From: Marvania coccoides
Lineage: Eukaryota > Chlorophyta > Trebouxiophyceae > Chlorellales > Chlorellaceae
Assembly (NCBI GenBank): GCA_963854735.1
Contig: OY978105.1
Location: 1,054,001-1,118,000 of the forward strand
Length of the DNA: 64,000 nt
Direction: 5' to 3'
Positions 11,851 through 22,568 of the stretch are shown here, one piece after another. The position numbers and the translations under genes were made by a program. The first letter of the stretch is position 1, and every line of letters begins with the position of its first letter. The notes under the pieces were generated by a model, which searched no databases, had not been told where the DNA came from, and saw only the letters and a list, made by a program, of their open reading frames with translations.

Positions 11851-13560
11851 AATGGTGGCCAGTTTCCGACTCCCCGTCTTTTTGTTCCTATTTTAATGCC
11901 CATAATAGTTCGTTTCTCTCAATTTCAATCGTGGTACTCACACAGAGAGCTTTGAAACAAGAGCTCATTTTTTTCATATGCCCAACGCTCATTGTATTTA
12001 TTTTCCTCTTTGTCCTTTTCGACTTTGCGACTTGACCATTTCTAAGAACAATAGCTGTGTATCCTCCCTTCATTTTCTGTTTTCTTGCTCTAGGTTTCCT
12101 TTAGCTTGTAGGACAGTTTATACCCCCCCCCTCGTTTCCCATACATACATCGATACATTACACGGGTTTAAAGTCCACACAAAAGGGCAACCAAGGCCCT
12201 TTAGCAGACATGCTGCAATACTGCATGGCGGCTTTTTTCTTTCTGACCGACGCGACTCTTAATTTAACATTGCTCCAAAACTATTTATAGCTCATCAAAA
12301 ATAACGCAGCATGTTTCTCCTCTCTCTCGATCTTTTGTTTTTAAGAGCGCCTCGCATTTAAAGGCGGCTCATTTGTTTTGAGGACCGTTCCGTTTTACAC
12401 GTTTTTTTTCATGGCGTTCTCGAGCTCAACACGCTTATCCTAACCATGCCCACCGGATACATGTTTCAATCCTTCAGACTAACAATTCTATCGTTAATGC
12501 CCCGTTGCCGGGGTTATCTGCCAGCAACTAGTTAGCAGTACTGTTGTGGCATTCTGTACTTTACACATGCATTTTTTTTTCTGAGCCCATCGCTGGTTGT
12601 AATTTAAGCGAGCGGTGGATTGTGGCAGGCAGTATAATAATGCTAAACAATGGTACTTTGTATTTTGGCCCTGGCTCGGACATCCAGCCAGCGATTGCTT
12701 GTGGCACGTTCGTACTTTTCTCAAACAGCAAAACACAAAATTTTGTGCTTGAGCATGTACATCTCCTCAATATTGCCTTGCCTGTATTTGTATGATTACC
12801 ACAAGTTTGATTTTTGCATGCCTCGTTGCCGGCTGAATTTCGGCCGCAATTGCTGTGGTATGCTATGCTTTTCTTTGAAACGCTATCATAGTATGTTTGA
12901 TACATAATCATCAATATCAACCCTCTTGTGTTTGTGCCCTCTGTGACGCGCATGAAAACGTGTGTGAAACCAACGCGATTCCTTGCTTCTCTTTCTCCGC
13001 CTTTTCTTTCCAGCAGTTTGCCCTGCTAGACCGCTGAAACAGTGCGAAGACAGTGCATATCTGTAAACACCCAAGCAACGAAAGCGGCCGCGGGGACATT
13101 TTGGGAGGCCGCAGTGGTGGATGGGGGGGCGTGGGATTTGCACGGGGAGGCTGGTATTTTTTTCCCTCCGGCCTTTAAAGTGGCTTGGGTAGGGCTGGAG
13201 CTTGACCGGGCTGGAGCAGCTGCTTCTGGTTCCTCGCCGTGCCTCTGAATCTGGCAGCACTGGCGTGCGTTGCGCCGCAGCTTTCAGGCTTAGGTGCTTT
13301 GAGAATTGTTCCCACTGCCGACTAATTTCTCCCCCTCAAAAGATTTATCCGATCCCATTCACGCGGTTGAAGTGAGGCTTCTGGCTGACAGAGCCTGCAC
13401 CGCCCCGGCTTCTCAATAGGTTCCCTTCAAGCAGCCAAGGCAACCTATATTTTATTTTTAAATTTGTTTAAATAATAAATTTAGCTGCAGAATTCTTTGC
13501 ACATTGCACGAGCGTGAAAAGGACAGTTAAATTTATTAAATCAAATTTAATTTAATCGAA
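11851..13560. other. Intergenic, about 1.7 kb
   Basis: Mostly AT-rich, with GC-rich patches near 13.05-13.25 kb. Frames such as 12886-13260 (minus) lack motifs and do not splice to anything convincing. No RNA gene or repeat was recognised. The last part should carry the promoter of the peptidase gene. Confidence 0.4.
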
Positions 13561-14544
13561 ATGCCACCTCGCATTTTCATCACTGGCTTTTCCTCGTTCG
13601 GAGAGGTCGAGAATAACCCCACCGAGGTCTTGATCAAGCGCCTTGAAACGCTCGCTGTGCCTTCCGGCTCTGATGATACTGCCTTGAATTTCCGCCCACC
13701 GCCCGTGCCCCGCAACGATGGAGGAGAGAGCTCACTCCTTGAGCTCCCAAGCGACCCGGCCTATACTATCAGCGGCACCAAGGTCTTGAAAGTGGCAGCA
13801 GAGAAGTGCCGGCATTACCTCAATGACGATTTATTCAAGCGAGCCGAGTTTTCAACGCAAGACATAGGAGGCCCAATAATTGTGGTACGGTATACTTCAT
13901 ACAAATTATTTCTTTTTCGCATATTTTTATTTTGAAATTAACACGTCAATTAATCTTTTATTCCCAATGCAGGTCCACCTTGGCGTGGATGAGAAATCGA
14001 CGGTGCTGAAACTGGAGCGCTGCGGCTACAACGACGCCTCGTTTCGCATCCCTGACAAGGATGGTTGGCAACCCAGCAGCGCAAAAATTGTCGACTCCGA
14101 GCCGTGGGAGCGTCAGAGGACCACAGATTTGCATGTAGACCACATCGCCGGTGCGTTCATGCAACAAATAATTAGCTATTAAACTACGTACTTTTTGATG
14201 TAATTATGTATTAATACATCTGCGTGTCCTTCTCGTTTTTCTCCCTCTCAATATTGGGCGCCGCAGAGCTGCTGTCTCAGCACGAAGTTGTCGTTTCAGA
14301 GGACGCGGGGCGGTACATCTGCAACTGGACGTACTACCTGTCGCTGGTGGAGTGCGCAAAACGGCAGGAAAGATCTGCCGACCACGTCGAAATGCACGCT
14401 CTGTTTGTGCACGTCCCTCCCTTTGAGTGCGTTGCTGAAGACGCTCAGTTCAAATTCATCACCGATCTGCTGCAGCGGCTGGCAGAATGCGTGGGCGGGC
14501 AGCTTGAGGCGCAGCAGAGTGGAGTATCAGCGGCATGTTTGTAA
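13561..14544 (+). CDS. PGPEP1: Pyroglutamyl-peptidase I (peptidase C15)
   Basis: Removes N-terminal pyroglutamate from peptides in the cytosol. Exons 13561-13884, 13973-14150, 14267-14544; 259 residues (family usual 200-220). The N-terminus has the ITGFSSFGEVENNPTE block of the family (GF..F....NP). The catalytic Cys is about residue 186 within SEDAGRYICNW, and the catalytic His is about residue 216 in VHVPPF. The VHLGV segment at the start of exon 2 and the Tyr/Leu-rich stretch after the Cys also fit. The extra length comes from an insert of about 30 residues at 58-90. GT-AG introns, all in phase. The family call is firm because both catalytic residues sit in their expected contexts. Confidence 0.92.
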
Positions 14545-14685
14545 CAATTGAGCTGGCGCACCACCAAAACATACATTTTTCAAACCCAGTCAACTATTTA
14601 CTGTTTGACTGATCTTCATCATATAATTGATTGACGAATGAGCCGGTGACTGGTTTTTTTTAATTAAAAATGCAATGAAAATTCC

Positions 14686-15033
14686 ATGGAGACGGCAACG
14701 AAGGGCAAGCTCTTGCTAGGCTTCCTGTGCGCAATTTTCATTTATTTTACAATCTGGGTGCTGGGCACTGTGAGTTTTCGCGACGAATTCCTGTCCTGGT
14801 TTCAACATCAATATTTTTTATCACGACTTATATTAATTTCACCCCCGTTGCAGCCCTTCATCGACTCCGACCAGCCCATTTTAGCTTTTTTCCCGGACAC
14901 CTACGTCGCCCTCGCGCTGCCCCTCTTCGCGGGTGTCCTCCTCATTGGGGTCACCCTGATCACAATTGGCGCATTCCTGGTGCACGGGGAGTTGGCGAAG
15001 CTTGGCGGAGGGCGCAAAGTCAAGTCCAGCTGA
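14686..15033 (+). CDS. DPM2: Dolichol-phosphate mannose synthase regulatory subunit DPM2
   Basis: Small ER membrane subunit that stabilises DPM1 and helps it bind dolichol phosphate for protein mannosylation. Exons 14686-14769 and 14854-15033; 87 residues (human 84). Two hydrophobic helices are present, about residues 8-26 and 48-70. Between them is the hallmark PFIDSDQPILAFF segment, followed by AYA-type residues (YVALALPL). The intron has a clean GTGAGT donor and is 84 bases long with no in-frame stop, so an unspliced message would still read through. The stop is only 14 bases before the ATG of the next gene on the same strand. Confidence 0.88.
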   Translation: METATKGKLLLGFLCAIFIYFTIWVLGTVSFRDEFLSWFQHQYFLSRLILISPPLQPFIDSDQPILAFFPDTYVALALPLFAGVLLIGVTLITIGAFLVHGELAKLGGGRKVKSS

Positions 15034-15047
15034 CGTCGCTGATCACA

Positions 15048-17171
15048 ATGTTGACAGAGAACTGGCAGATGCAGGCGGACGAAATCCAGGCGCTGGAGTC
15101 CATTTACGGCGAGGCCGACTTCAGGATAGTGGCGATCAATACCGCCGAAAGCAGCAACTCAGAGGTGGTGTCAAATGAATCACAGGTGCCGCCGCTGCCA
15201 ATAAATGCCACAGCCATCTCGGACATGGAGCCTCTCCCTGAGGGCCATCCTTGGGCGCTGCACTGCCAGCTGTCGCTTCACTTGGAGACCCCTCCCTCCG
15301 GCGCATGGGACGTCATTCTTTCTTTCTCAGGCGGAGAAGAAGAAGAAAGCGCCGCTGGTGGTATGACTGAAACGCCGCTGATCCCGCGCCACAGAGCCCT
15401 GCACCTCCCCCCTATCACCCTTGAACTACAGCTGGGCCCGAACTACCCTTCGGAGGGCCCCCCTGGTTGCCACGTTGCTGCAATGTGGCTTTCCAGAGGG
15501 CAAGCGGTGCAATTGGAGGCCCACCTCGCTGAGATTTGGGCAGCGAGCGGGCCGGGCATCCCCGTGATCTTTGATTGGGCGGAATGGCTGCAGAACGAGG
15601 CTGCATATTACCTGCAAACTAGCGCTGCTGCTGGGTTGGGCAATCGTCGCGCTCCAGCAGCGTTATTGTCTTCGTCTTCTTCTTTTATTATTTTGGAGTC
15701 TGGACCATCACTAAGTCCTCCAGAAGAGGAAGAAAATGGGGGCGCTGCAGATGGGGGCGTTGCTGGTGACGAGCTTGAAGAAGAGGCTCTGCAGTTGAGG
15801 GCTTCTCAGGCGCGGCTGGAGGCGCGGCTGGTGGGGCTGCTGCGCTACTCCGCAGCGCGGGAGGCGCAGCTCTTCCGCCAGGCCCACCACGCCTGCGGCG
15901 TGTGCTTGGAGGAGCACCGCGGCACGCAGTTTGTCCGCCTCGACTGCCACCATGCCTTTTGCGCCGACTGCCTGCGCGCCCAAGCGCAGGTGCACGTGGG
16001 CGACGGCTCGCTGGACGCCCTGCGCTGCCCTGAGCCGGGCTGCCGCGAGCCCCTGGCTGTCCACGTGCTGCGTGCTTTGCTCAGCAGCGATGAATTTGAG
16101 CGTTGGGAGCAGCTGACGCTGCAACGGGCGCTGGACGCCATGTCCGACGCAGCATACTGCCCCCGCTGTGGCACCCTCAGTCTCGAAGACCCGTCGGACA
16201 ACTGCGCGGACTGCCCAAAATGCCTGTACGTCTTTTGCACCCTGTGTCAAGAGGGGCGACACCCAGCAGTGCAGTGCGTCAGCGCGGAGACCAAGCTGGA
16301 GATGCTGCGGAAGAAGGCGGAGGGCGGGGGCGCGGCGGCGGTGGCGGAGCTGCGCAGGAAAGAGCACGAGATGATGTCGCTGGCGGTGATCGAAAAGAGC
16401 TCGAAGCCCTGCCCCTGCTGCAGCATGGCCATCGAGCGCAGCGAGGGGTGCAACAAGATGGTGGGTGAAGAATCGATTTTGTGCATTTTTTCCTTCCTTC
16501 CTTCTTTCTTTCTTTCTTTCTTTCTTCCTCCCTATCTCCGGAAAACGGCTTTTCTGCCCCCCCCTCAGAAAAATGCGTTTTTTTCCTTTTACAACTGTCA
16601 ATGAATATGTAGAAGGGTATTTTTAAATTGACACGTGCTCGAATGTGCAGGTGTGCGGGCAGTGCGGCGCGTTCTTCTGCTACAAATGCGGCAAACAGAT
16701 CACCGGCTACGAGCATTTCCGCGCCGGCGGCGGCTGCGTCCTTTTCGACGAAGCAGAGATTTTGCGGTGGGAACGGCGGTGGGAGGAGCAGGTGGGGGGC
16801 CATGCGGCAGCAGCGTACCGCAACGACTACTTGGGAGAGTTTGGGGGCGGCGATTTTGGCGGAGCTGTGGGTGAAGCCGTTGGTGAGAGGCAGCGGGAGC
16901 CGCTGCCCATGACCAACTGCCCCAGCTGTGGGCAGCCAAACTATAAGTTTGCGCGAAACAACCACATGCAGTGCTGGAGCTGTGAGTGCAGAGAAGACTA
17001 AATTTATGATGCCGTCGTTAATAATAATATTTTTACGTTGCTGAGTTTACCCTTTTTTGCTTCTTTTTTCCCGCAGGTACTCGCCACTTTTGCGCCGTAT
17101 GCAGGACTTTGCTGCCCAGAAGAGGCGGCGGAGTTCACTTTGGCCCGGGCGGCTGCAAGCAACATTCGTGA
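15048..17171 (+). CDS. RWD-RBR E3 ubiquitin ligase, RNF14-like
   Basis: Exons 15048-16460, 16651-16981, 17077-17171; 612 residues. An RWD domain (about 1-190) opens with the typical DEIQALESIYG. An Ala/Glu-rich linker follows. RING1 starts at CGVCLEEH, followed by an IBR and then RING2 (CPCC...). The thioester Cys of RING2 is about residue 468 in EGCNKM. The first splice falls directly after that Met and restores EGCNKMVCGQCGAFFCYKC. The last exon completes the final Cys/His cluster (CTRHFCAVCR ... HFGPGGCKQHS). This layout matches RNF14, which ubiquitinates proteins on stalled ribosomes in animals; the target here is unknown. It is longer than human RNF14 (474). Intron 1 holds a (CTTT)n microsatellite near 16500. 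The start is fixed by the RWD opening. Confidence 0.92.
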
Positions 17172-17888
17172 CCAATACTGGGTGTTATTTAGTTTCATTT
17201 TGGGGGTGTATTAAAGGAAATGAACACACATTCAAAAATATCTCAGCACCATAGATTGCCGTAGTTAAAAGATAAACATAAAATTGGGGTGGGCGCATGC
17301 GGTTTAGCCAACAAAAAGCTACCGTCCGCAAGAATAAAATGGGGGGAAATTACCAAATGAAAGCTAGTAGCAGCACAAGAGGAATAAAACACAGACCACA
17401 CACGAATCAACAGCGTGGTGGCGGCGCCGTGGTTTCCTTCAAACGTCAATGTGAAGGGAAACCGGCAAATGAATCAGGAAAAAAAAATTGCAGGTCTCAA
17501 AACAGGCTGCTTGGTAGTAGAGGAAAAAAGAGAGGAGCGTGTACGATCACTGGAAGAAACCCTCAAATACAAATAAAAGATCAGAAGGACAGTTGCTGTC
17601 TGGTTGTGAACGCTAAAGTATAGAAAAATGTCGGTCTGTTAGCGATGAAGGGAAAAGGAACGTACAATCGTGCGGGAGGACCCGTGAACATCATCCAGAA
17701 GTTAAAGGGAAACGTTCAATTTTTGCAGCTGCTGTAAATAACGACAAGGAAAAAAAGGGTACGTTGGAATAATTATAAACATTTCGCTTGGCTGTCAACG
17801 TGAATAAATTCGCATTTTTAGAAAACTATTTATTTTTTATACACCATTTTCTCGGTGTAATCGAAGTTTTTTTCGAACTATTATTGTT
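17172..17888. other. Convergent intergenic, about 0.7 kb
   Basis: Gap between two genes that face each other. AT-rich and A-rich on the plus strand. I see no reading frame or RNA gene that I can support. Confidence 0.4.
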
Positions 17889-18892
17889 TTAGATGTGAGC
17901 GGCGAGGTCCACAACAAGCTTACGAGCATCGGAGCTTCCTGCCGCCCGCACCGGCCAAGTGGTTCCCTTCCAAGCCACGCTGTACCGCAACGAAGACCTC
18001 CGAGACACCTGCAAATATTCAAGGAAAAAATTCGGCGGTTAATAAATATACGAATATTTTATTTTATTTTGACTGCCTCCTCTGTATCCCCGGGAATTGC
18101 CATCGAATTTCGCACCTCCAGCTCTGGCCAAACCATGGAGCCCCTGCACCACTCCCGCGCCGCGTCCAGGGCCGCCGCGCCGGCGGCTTCCAGCCTGCGG
18201 CGCCGCTCTGCCGCCTCCTGCACCAGCACGCTTTCTTCACTGCGCTCTGCCACAGCAGCAGACGCCATGTGGACTGTGTGACCCAACATCTGAACCACGT
18301 GTCCCCACACGAAGTCCCACGTAATGTACACCACCGACACGCTGCGCATGGACTGCTGGTGAGAGCCGGGTTGTGGGGCGGCGGCGGAGAAGCTTTCTTC
18401 TTCTAAACCAGCGTGCAAATCGTGCTCCAGGGGTGTGTGTTCGGCCAGGGTGGGGGCCATGGGTCGCAGAATGTGGGCGAGCGCGTCGTACTCAGCGTCA
18501 GGCGGTGCTGACGTTGGGTGGGCAGCTGCCGAAAATTCAACACCAGCAGCGCGAGAAACGGCCTGGGGCCAGAACTGACGGTCCCTGACTGCGCACCGAG
18601 AGATCACCACACGCTTCATAAAGTCAGTGGACGCATGAAATGCCTCCATACGGTTCTCCTCCTCAATCTCCTGCGAATTTAAAATTGAAATTGCTTCGGG
18701 TGAGCTTCTCTTCGAACGAAACATGGTGAAAATCCATGTGTCGGTTTGTTCTTCACACACCTGCATGCGGTCTTGAGCCAGGCGTGTGACAACCACGAAG
18801 CTGCGAGCTGTATCTGCGCAAACGATTCCTGCTGATAGCACTTGAATTAGCCTCTTATGTTTCAAAAGCCGCTCTGCGGTGGCCGAAAACAT
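17889..18892 (-). CDS. Unrecognised protein, possibly organellar
   Basis: Three minus-strand exons: 18892-18761, 18670-18116, 18008-17889; 268 residues. GT-AG introns join in phase 0, and the last exon ends SSDARKLVVDLAAHI before TAA. The N-terminus is basic with alternating hydrophobics (MFSATAERLLKHKRLIQVL), as in mitochondrial presequences. The centre contains an acidic EIEEENRMEAFHASTDFM segment, an aromatic patch (YITWDFVWGHVV) and an Ala/Arg/Glu-rich helix. The choice of donor at 18116 rests on the third exon reading well. I do not recognise the family and do not propose a function. Confidence 0.55.
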
Positions 18893-18929
18893 CGCTGAAT
18901 ATTTTTGTATTTATTGGGGGCCGCTAGGA

Positions 18930-19930
18930 CGGCGATAAGGGGGAGATGGGCCTGAGAAACAAAAAAACTAGGTTTTGTTTCAGCTGCCAACCGATCGAGC
19001 AGGAAATCCCCCTGTTCAGGCCCAGAATGGTAATTATATATTCTTTAAACACAACAAACGAAGCACCCTCTTTAAGATATTGCACCGCCATGAAGAGAGA
19101 GGGCCCTTGAAAAACCCTGAACCCTCCTAATTTCAAATACTGCAGAGGCTGTCCCAACACTGTATGAAGAATTTTCCTGTGTTCAATAGATTACAATGCA
19201 AGTTCGAAATGGCATAGAATGCAAGCCACACCCTCATGCTGAAAGACTGAGCATGTTTCAATATCAAACTTAGCGTTGCCGCTCAGCGTGCACAGGGCCA
19301 GCAGCTTCCCCGCTGTGGATGCGAGGCGCACCGATCGGGTGTCACTGCCCACTGTTGGGCAAGCGCGTCTATCAAGAAATTCAAGGTGAAGCCAAGAAAT
19401 TCAGCAAATTTTTCAATAGCACTGCCCAGGCCCGTCAAATGTTGATTGCTGCGTAAGCTCAAATCTGTCAGAACCAGTAGAGCCCCGTATCGGGCTGCTC
19501 CAGCCATGGCTGTGGCTCCCAACCACCCCGAAATCTGCGGTTTCCAAAGACAGCTCCTTCAAGTGAATCCATGGCACGTTAAAAAATGCTTCTAAAACGC
19601 TGTCCTTTATAATTGTACCGCTCAAATCGAGTGTAGTCAGGGCAGTAAGATGTGCCTCATTCTATTAAAAGACAGCATCATTCTCGAGGAATGGCCACGG
19701 CTGCCATAGCCAAAAACTATGGGATGATGGGACAATAAGACATTGGCTCCCAAATCCTTGGTAATTTCCATGGGTAATTTCGTCAACCATTTTCAGAAAA
19801 ACTGTGTCGATTGACTTCACTACTGAGCGAAGAGGTTCCGATCCTTTATTTTTTTGGGATCACCCAATTATTTTATAATCATCCCAAATGTTAGACCATC
19901 GAGGGAGCTCAAAGAGAATAATTCATCATT
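18930..19930 (-). pseudogene. Decayed leucine-rich-repeat gene
   Basis: The minus strand holds LRR-like pieces in different frames with stops between them. In order of transcription they are LFSLSSLDGLTFG near 19.9 kb, LTALTTLDLSGTIIKDSVLE followed by LKELSLE at 19.68-19.53 kb, LVLTDLSLRSNQHLTGLG at 19.48-19.43 kb, AGKLLALCTLSGN near 19.3 kb, and PLQYLKLGGFRVF near 19.15 kb. The spacing and LxxLxLs pattern fit LRRs of the ribonuclease-inhibitor or F-box type. No single frame covers them and splice sites do not rescue the gene. The base content is lower in GC than living neighbours, as expected of old decay. Confidence 0.6.
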
Positions 19931-20083
19931 TTGTGAATAAATAAAAACTATTCCGCTTCGACCTGATTTTACCTCTGAAATCCAAAAATCTCTCGTTATT
20001 TTTATTTGACCAACCCGTCGTCTTTTTAGCCAATTTATTTTTAATACTTAAAGATCAAGCACACCTACTACCATCTCTCCAAC

Positions 20084-22279
20084 ATGGCGCTGCGCCACCT
20101 CACAAAGGTGTGGGGCGTGGTCGCAACCGGGGCGGCTGGCACAGCTACAGCAGCCTATTGCGCTGGTGGGGACGACAAATACTTCGATCCCGATGCCCTC
20201 GAGCGTGGTGCAAAGGTGCGAGGCCGCGCTCTTCCCTGAACACCAAACATCACCAACATCTCATCTCTAGTCCACACCTCTCACAAACCCCAAATCTTCC
20301 TCGCTACAGGCGCTACGCGAAATCCAGGCCTCGCCCCACGCCAAGCGCGTGTTCGAGCAGATCAAGGCCCAGGAGGCCACGAAGCAGCAGGAGCTCAAGG
20401 CCAAAGAGGCGGAGTTCAAGGCGCAGGCCGAGCGGGCGGCCATCGAGCACGAAAAGGTGCGGTGGGAGGAGCAGCGCAAGGCCATGCAGCAGGACTCGCA
20501 GGCCAAGGCGCAGCTGGCGCAGTACCAAGACGAGCTGGCGCGCAAGCGGAACGAGGGCGAGCATGAGAAGCAGCGGGTGAGAAATGTGGAGCTGGTGCGG
20601 CTGCAGGAGGAGAGCGCGCGGCGGCAGGAGGAGCAGAAGATGGCCATTCAGGCGCAGGTGGAGGCGGAGCGGCGCGCCACGGAGAAGTACAAAGCCGAGC
20701 TCGAAAAGACTGTGCAGCGGGAGAAGGCCCTGGCGGAGGCGGAGGGCCGCACCGCGGAGCGCCGCGCCAACGAGGACATCTACCGACGGGAGCTGTCTCT
20801 GAAGCTGGAGGAGGACCGCAAGCGTGTGGTGGAGGCCATCAACGCCACTTTTGCCAATCTGGGCGGAGCAGCCAAGGAGCTGTTGACGGATCAAAACAAG
20901 CTCATTTCCGCGGTGGGGGGCATCTCGCTGCTGGCGCTGGGGGTGTACTCCGCGCGGGAGGGCACCCGGGTGGCTGGAAAGGCGTTTGAACGGTGGTTTG
21001 GCACGCCCAAGCTGGTTCGGGAAACCAGCCGGCGGCCGCTGGTGGGCCGGGGGTCCGCGCCCAAAGAGAAGGGGGCAGAGGAGGTGCGCCGCGACTTTGG
21101 GGACGTGGTGCTGCAGCCGCAGCTGCAGGAGCACGTGCGGGCGTTGGCGGCGGTGACTGCCAACACAAAACGCCACGGAGCGCCGTTCAGGTATAGAGTT
21201 CTAAATTTCTTAGCTTTAAAAAAGTTTTCAAGGGTTAAAAATTGTTTTATTCGCATCCTTGCGTTTCCTTGGCAAACTCTGCTAACGATTTCCCACATCT
21301 TAATTACTAGTGTCATTTTTCCTGAAATATTTTTCCGCTTCTACATTTTCGTTGTTCAGGCACATGCTGTTCTATGGGCCGCCCGGTACCGGTAAAACCA
21401 TGGCTGCCAAGCGTCTGGCGCGCACCTCTGGACTGGACTACGCCATCCTCAGCGGCGGTGACGTGGCCCCGCTGGCTGGCGGCGCGGTGACGCAGCTGCA
21501 CGACACTTTTGACTGGGCCGAGCGCTCCAACAAGGGGCTGCTGCTGTTCATTGACGAGGCGGACGCGTTCTTGGGCCGCCGTAGCGGCAACATGAGCGAA
21601 GGGCTGCGAGGGGCGTTGAATGCGCTGCTGTTTCGCACCGGTGACCAATCCCGAGACTTTTGCGTGGTGAGTTTCCTAGCCTTGTAGCACTGCTGCGTAG
21701 GCTAATAGTATCTATGTTAATGCCTTCGTGATACAGCAGAATAAAATGCGTGTTTTGTTTATCAAAGAGTAGTGAGCAAACAACTGAGCGGTTCTTCTTC
21801 TTCTTTTTTGTTCTGAACAGGTGCTGGCCACCAACAGGCCAGCGGACCTGGACCCAGCGGTGATCGACCGCATGGACGAGGCTCTTGAGTTTGCTCTCCC
21901 GGGGTCTGCTGAGCGCAAGCGCATCCTCGACATTTACTTTGAAAAGTACATCGTGAAAGCGGGCACAGCAGAGGGCGGCGCAGGCGCGGGCGCCTCCATG
22001 AGCTTCCTCGACCGCATGCGCGACGCGCTGCGGCGTCGCAAGTCTGCGGCGGACCGCATCGAAGTACGCGGAGTGGGAGAAGAGGCGCTGTGGAAGGCGG
22101 CCGAGGCCACCGAGGGCTTCTCTGGTCGTGAGCTTGCGAAGTTCATGGCGTCGGTGCAGGCCACGGTGTACGGCTCACACGAGCCCGTGCTGACTGGGGA
22201 CATGTTTGCGAGGGTGCTGGAGTTGAAACTGAAGGAACACAAGCAGCGGCAAATCTTCGCCGAGGGCCCCCAAGACTGA
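20084..22279 (+). CDS. ATAD3: ATAD3 mitochondrial AAA+ ATPase
   Basis: Inner-membrane AAA+ ATPase that organises mitochondrial nucleoids and contact sites. Exons 20084-20215, 20310-21190, 21360-21666, 21821-22279; 592 residues. A long charged coiled coil (about 50-260, rich in Glu, Lys, Arg and Gln) is followed by a membrane segment (AVGGISLLALGVYSAREG) and the AAA+ domain. Walker A is GPPGTGKT at about 344-351 and Walker B is LLLFIDEADAF. The sensor region reads ATNRPADLDPAVIDRMDE, with the RMD segment typical of ATAD3. The exon starting at 21360 joins in phase to put HMLFYGPPGTGKT directly after the linker. Typical length for the family. All introns GT-AG. Confidence 0.95.
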
Positions 22280-22568
22280 GCGCTGGTGCAGTGCAGATGT
22301 AAGAGCAGATTGACGCTGTATTTAGAACTAGTGGAGGAAGGGTTGAGAAAACGGGGAGGAGGAGTGCGAGAGTGGGTGAGGAGAGACGCTGTATGAAAGG
22401 CAAAGTTTTCTTTCGTGTTTGAATAAACGGTGTATTTTTCTCTTTACCAACATGCGTATGCTGTAGGCTGCTTTTATTAATACATTCCCCGACGCATATT
22501 GAGCATATGAGAAATTCCCCGAAACCTTTCTTCTCTGAAAATTCGAATTTTCTTTCCACCGTTACACA

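Noticed and set aside
12886..13260. 124-residue minus-strand frame
   Set aside because: Low-complexity basic sequence without start context, domain or splice support.
20313..21176. Leu-rich minus-strand frame
   Set aside because: Antisense of the ATAD3 coiled coil.
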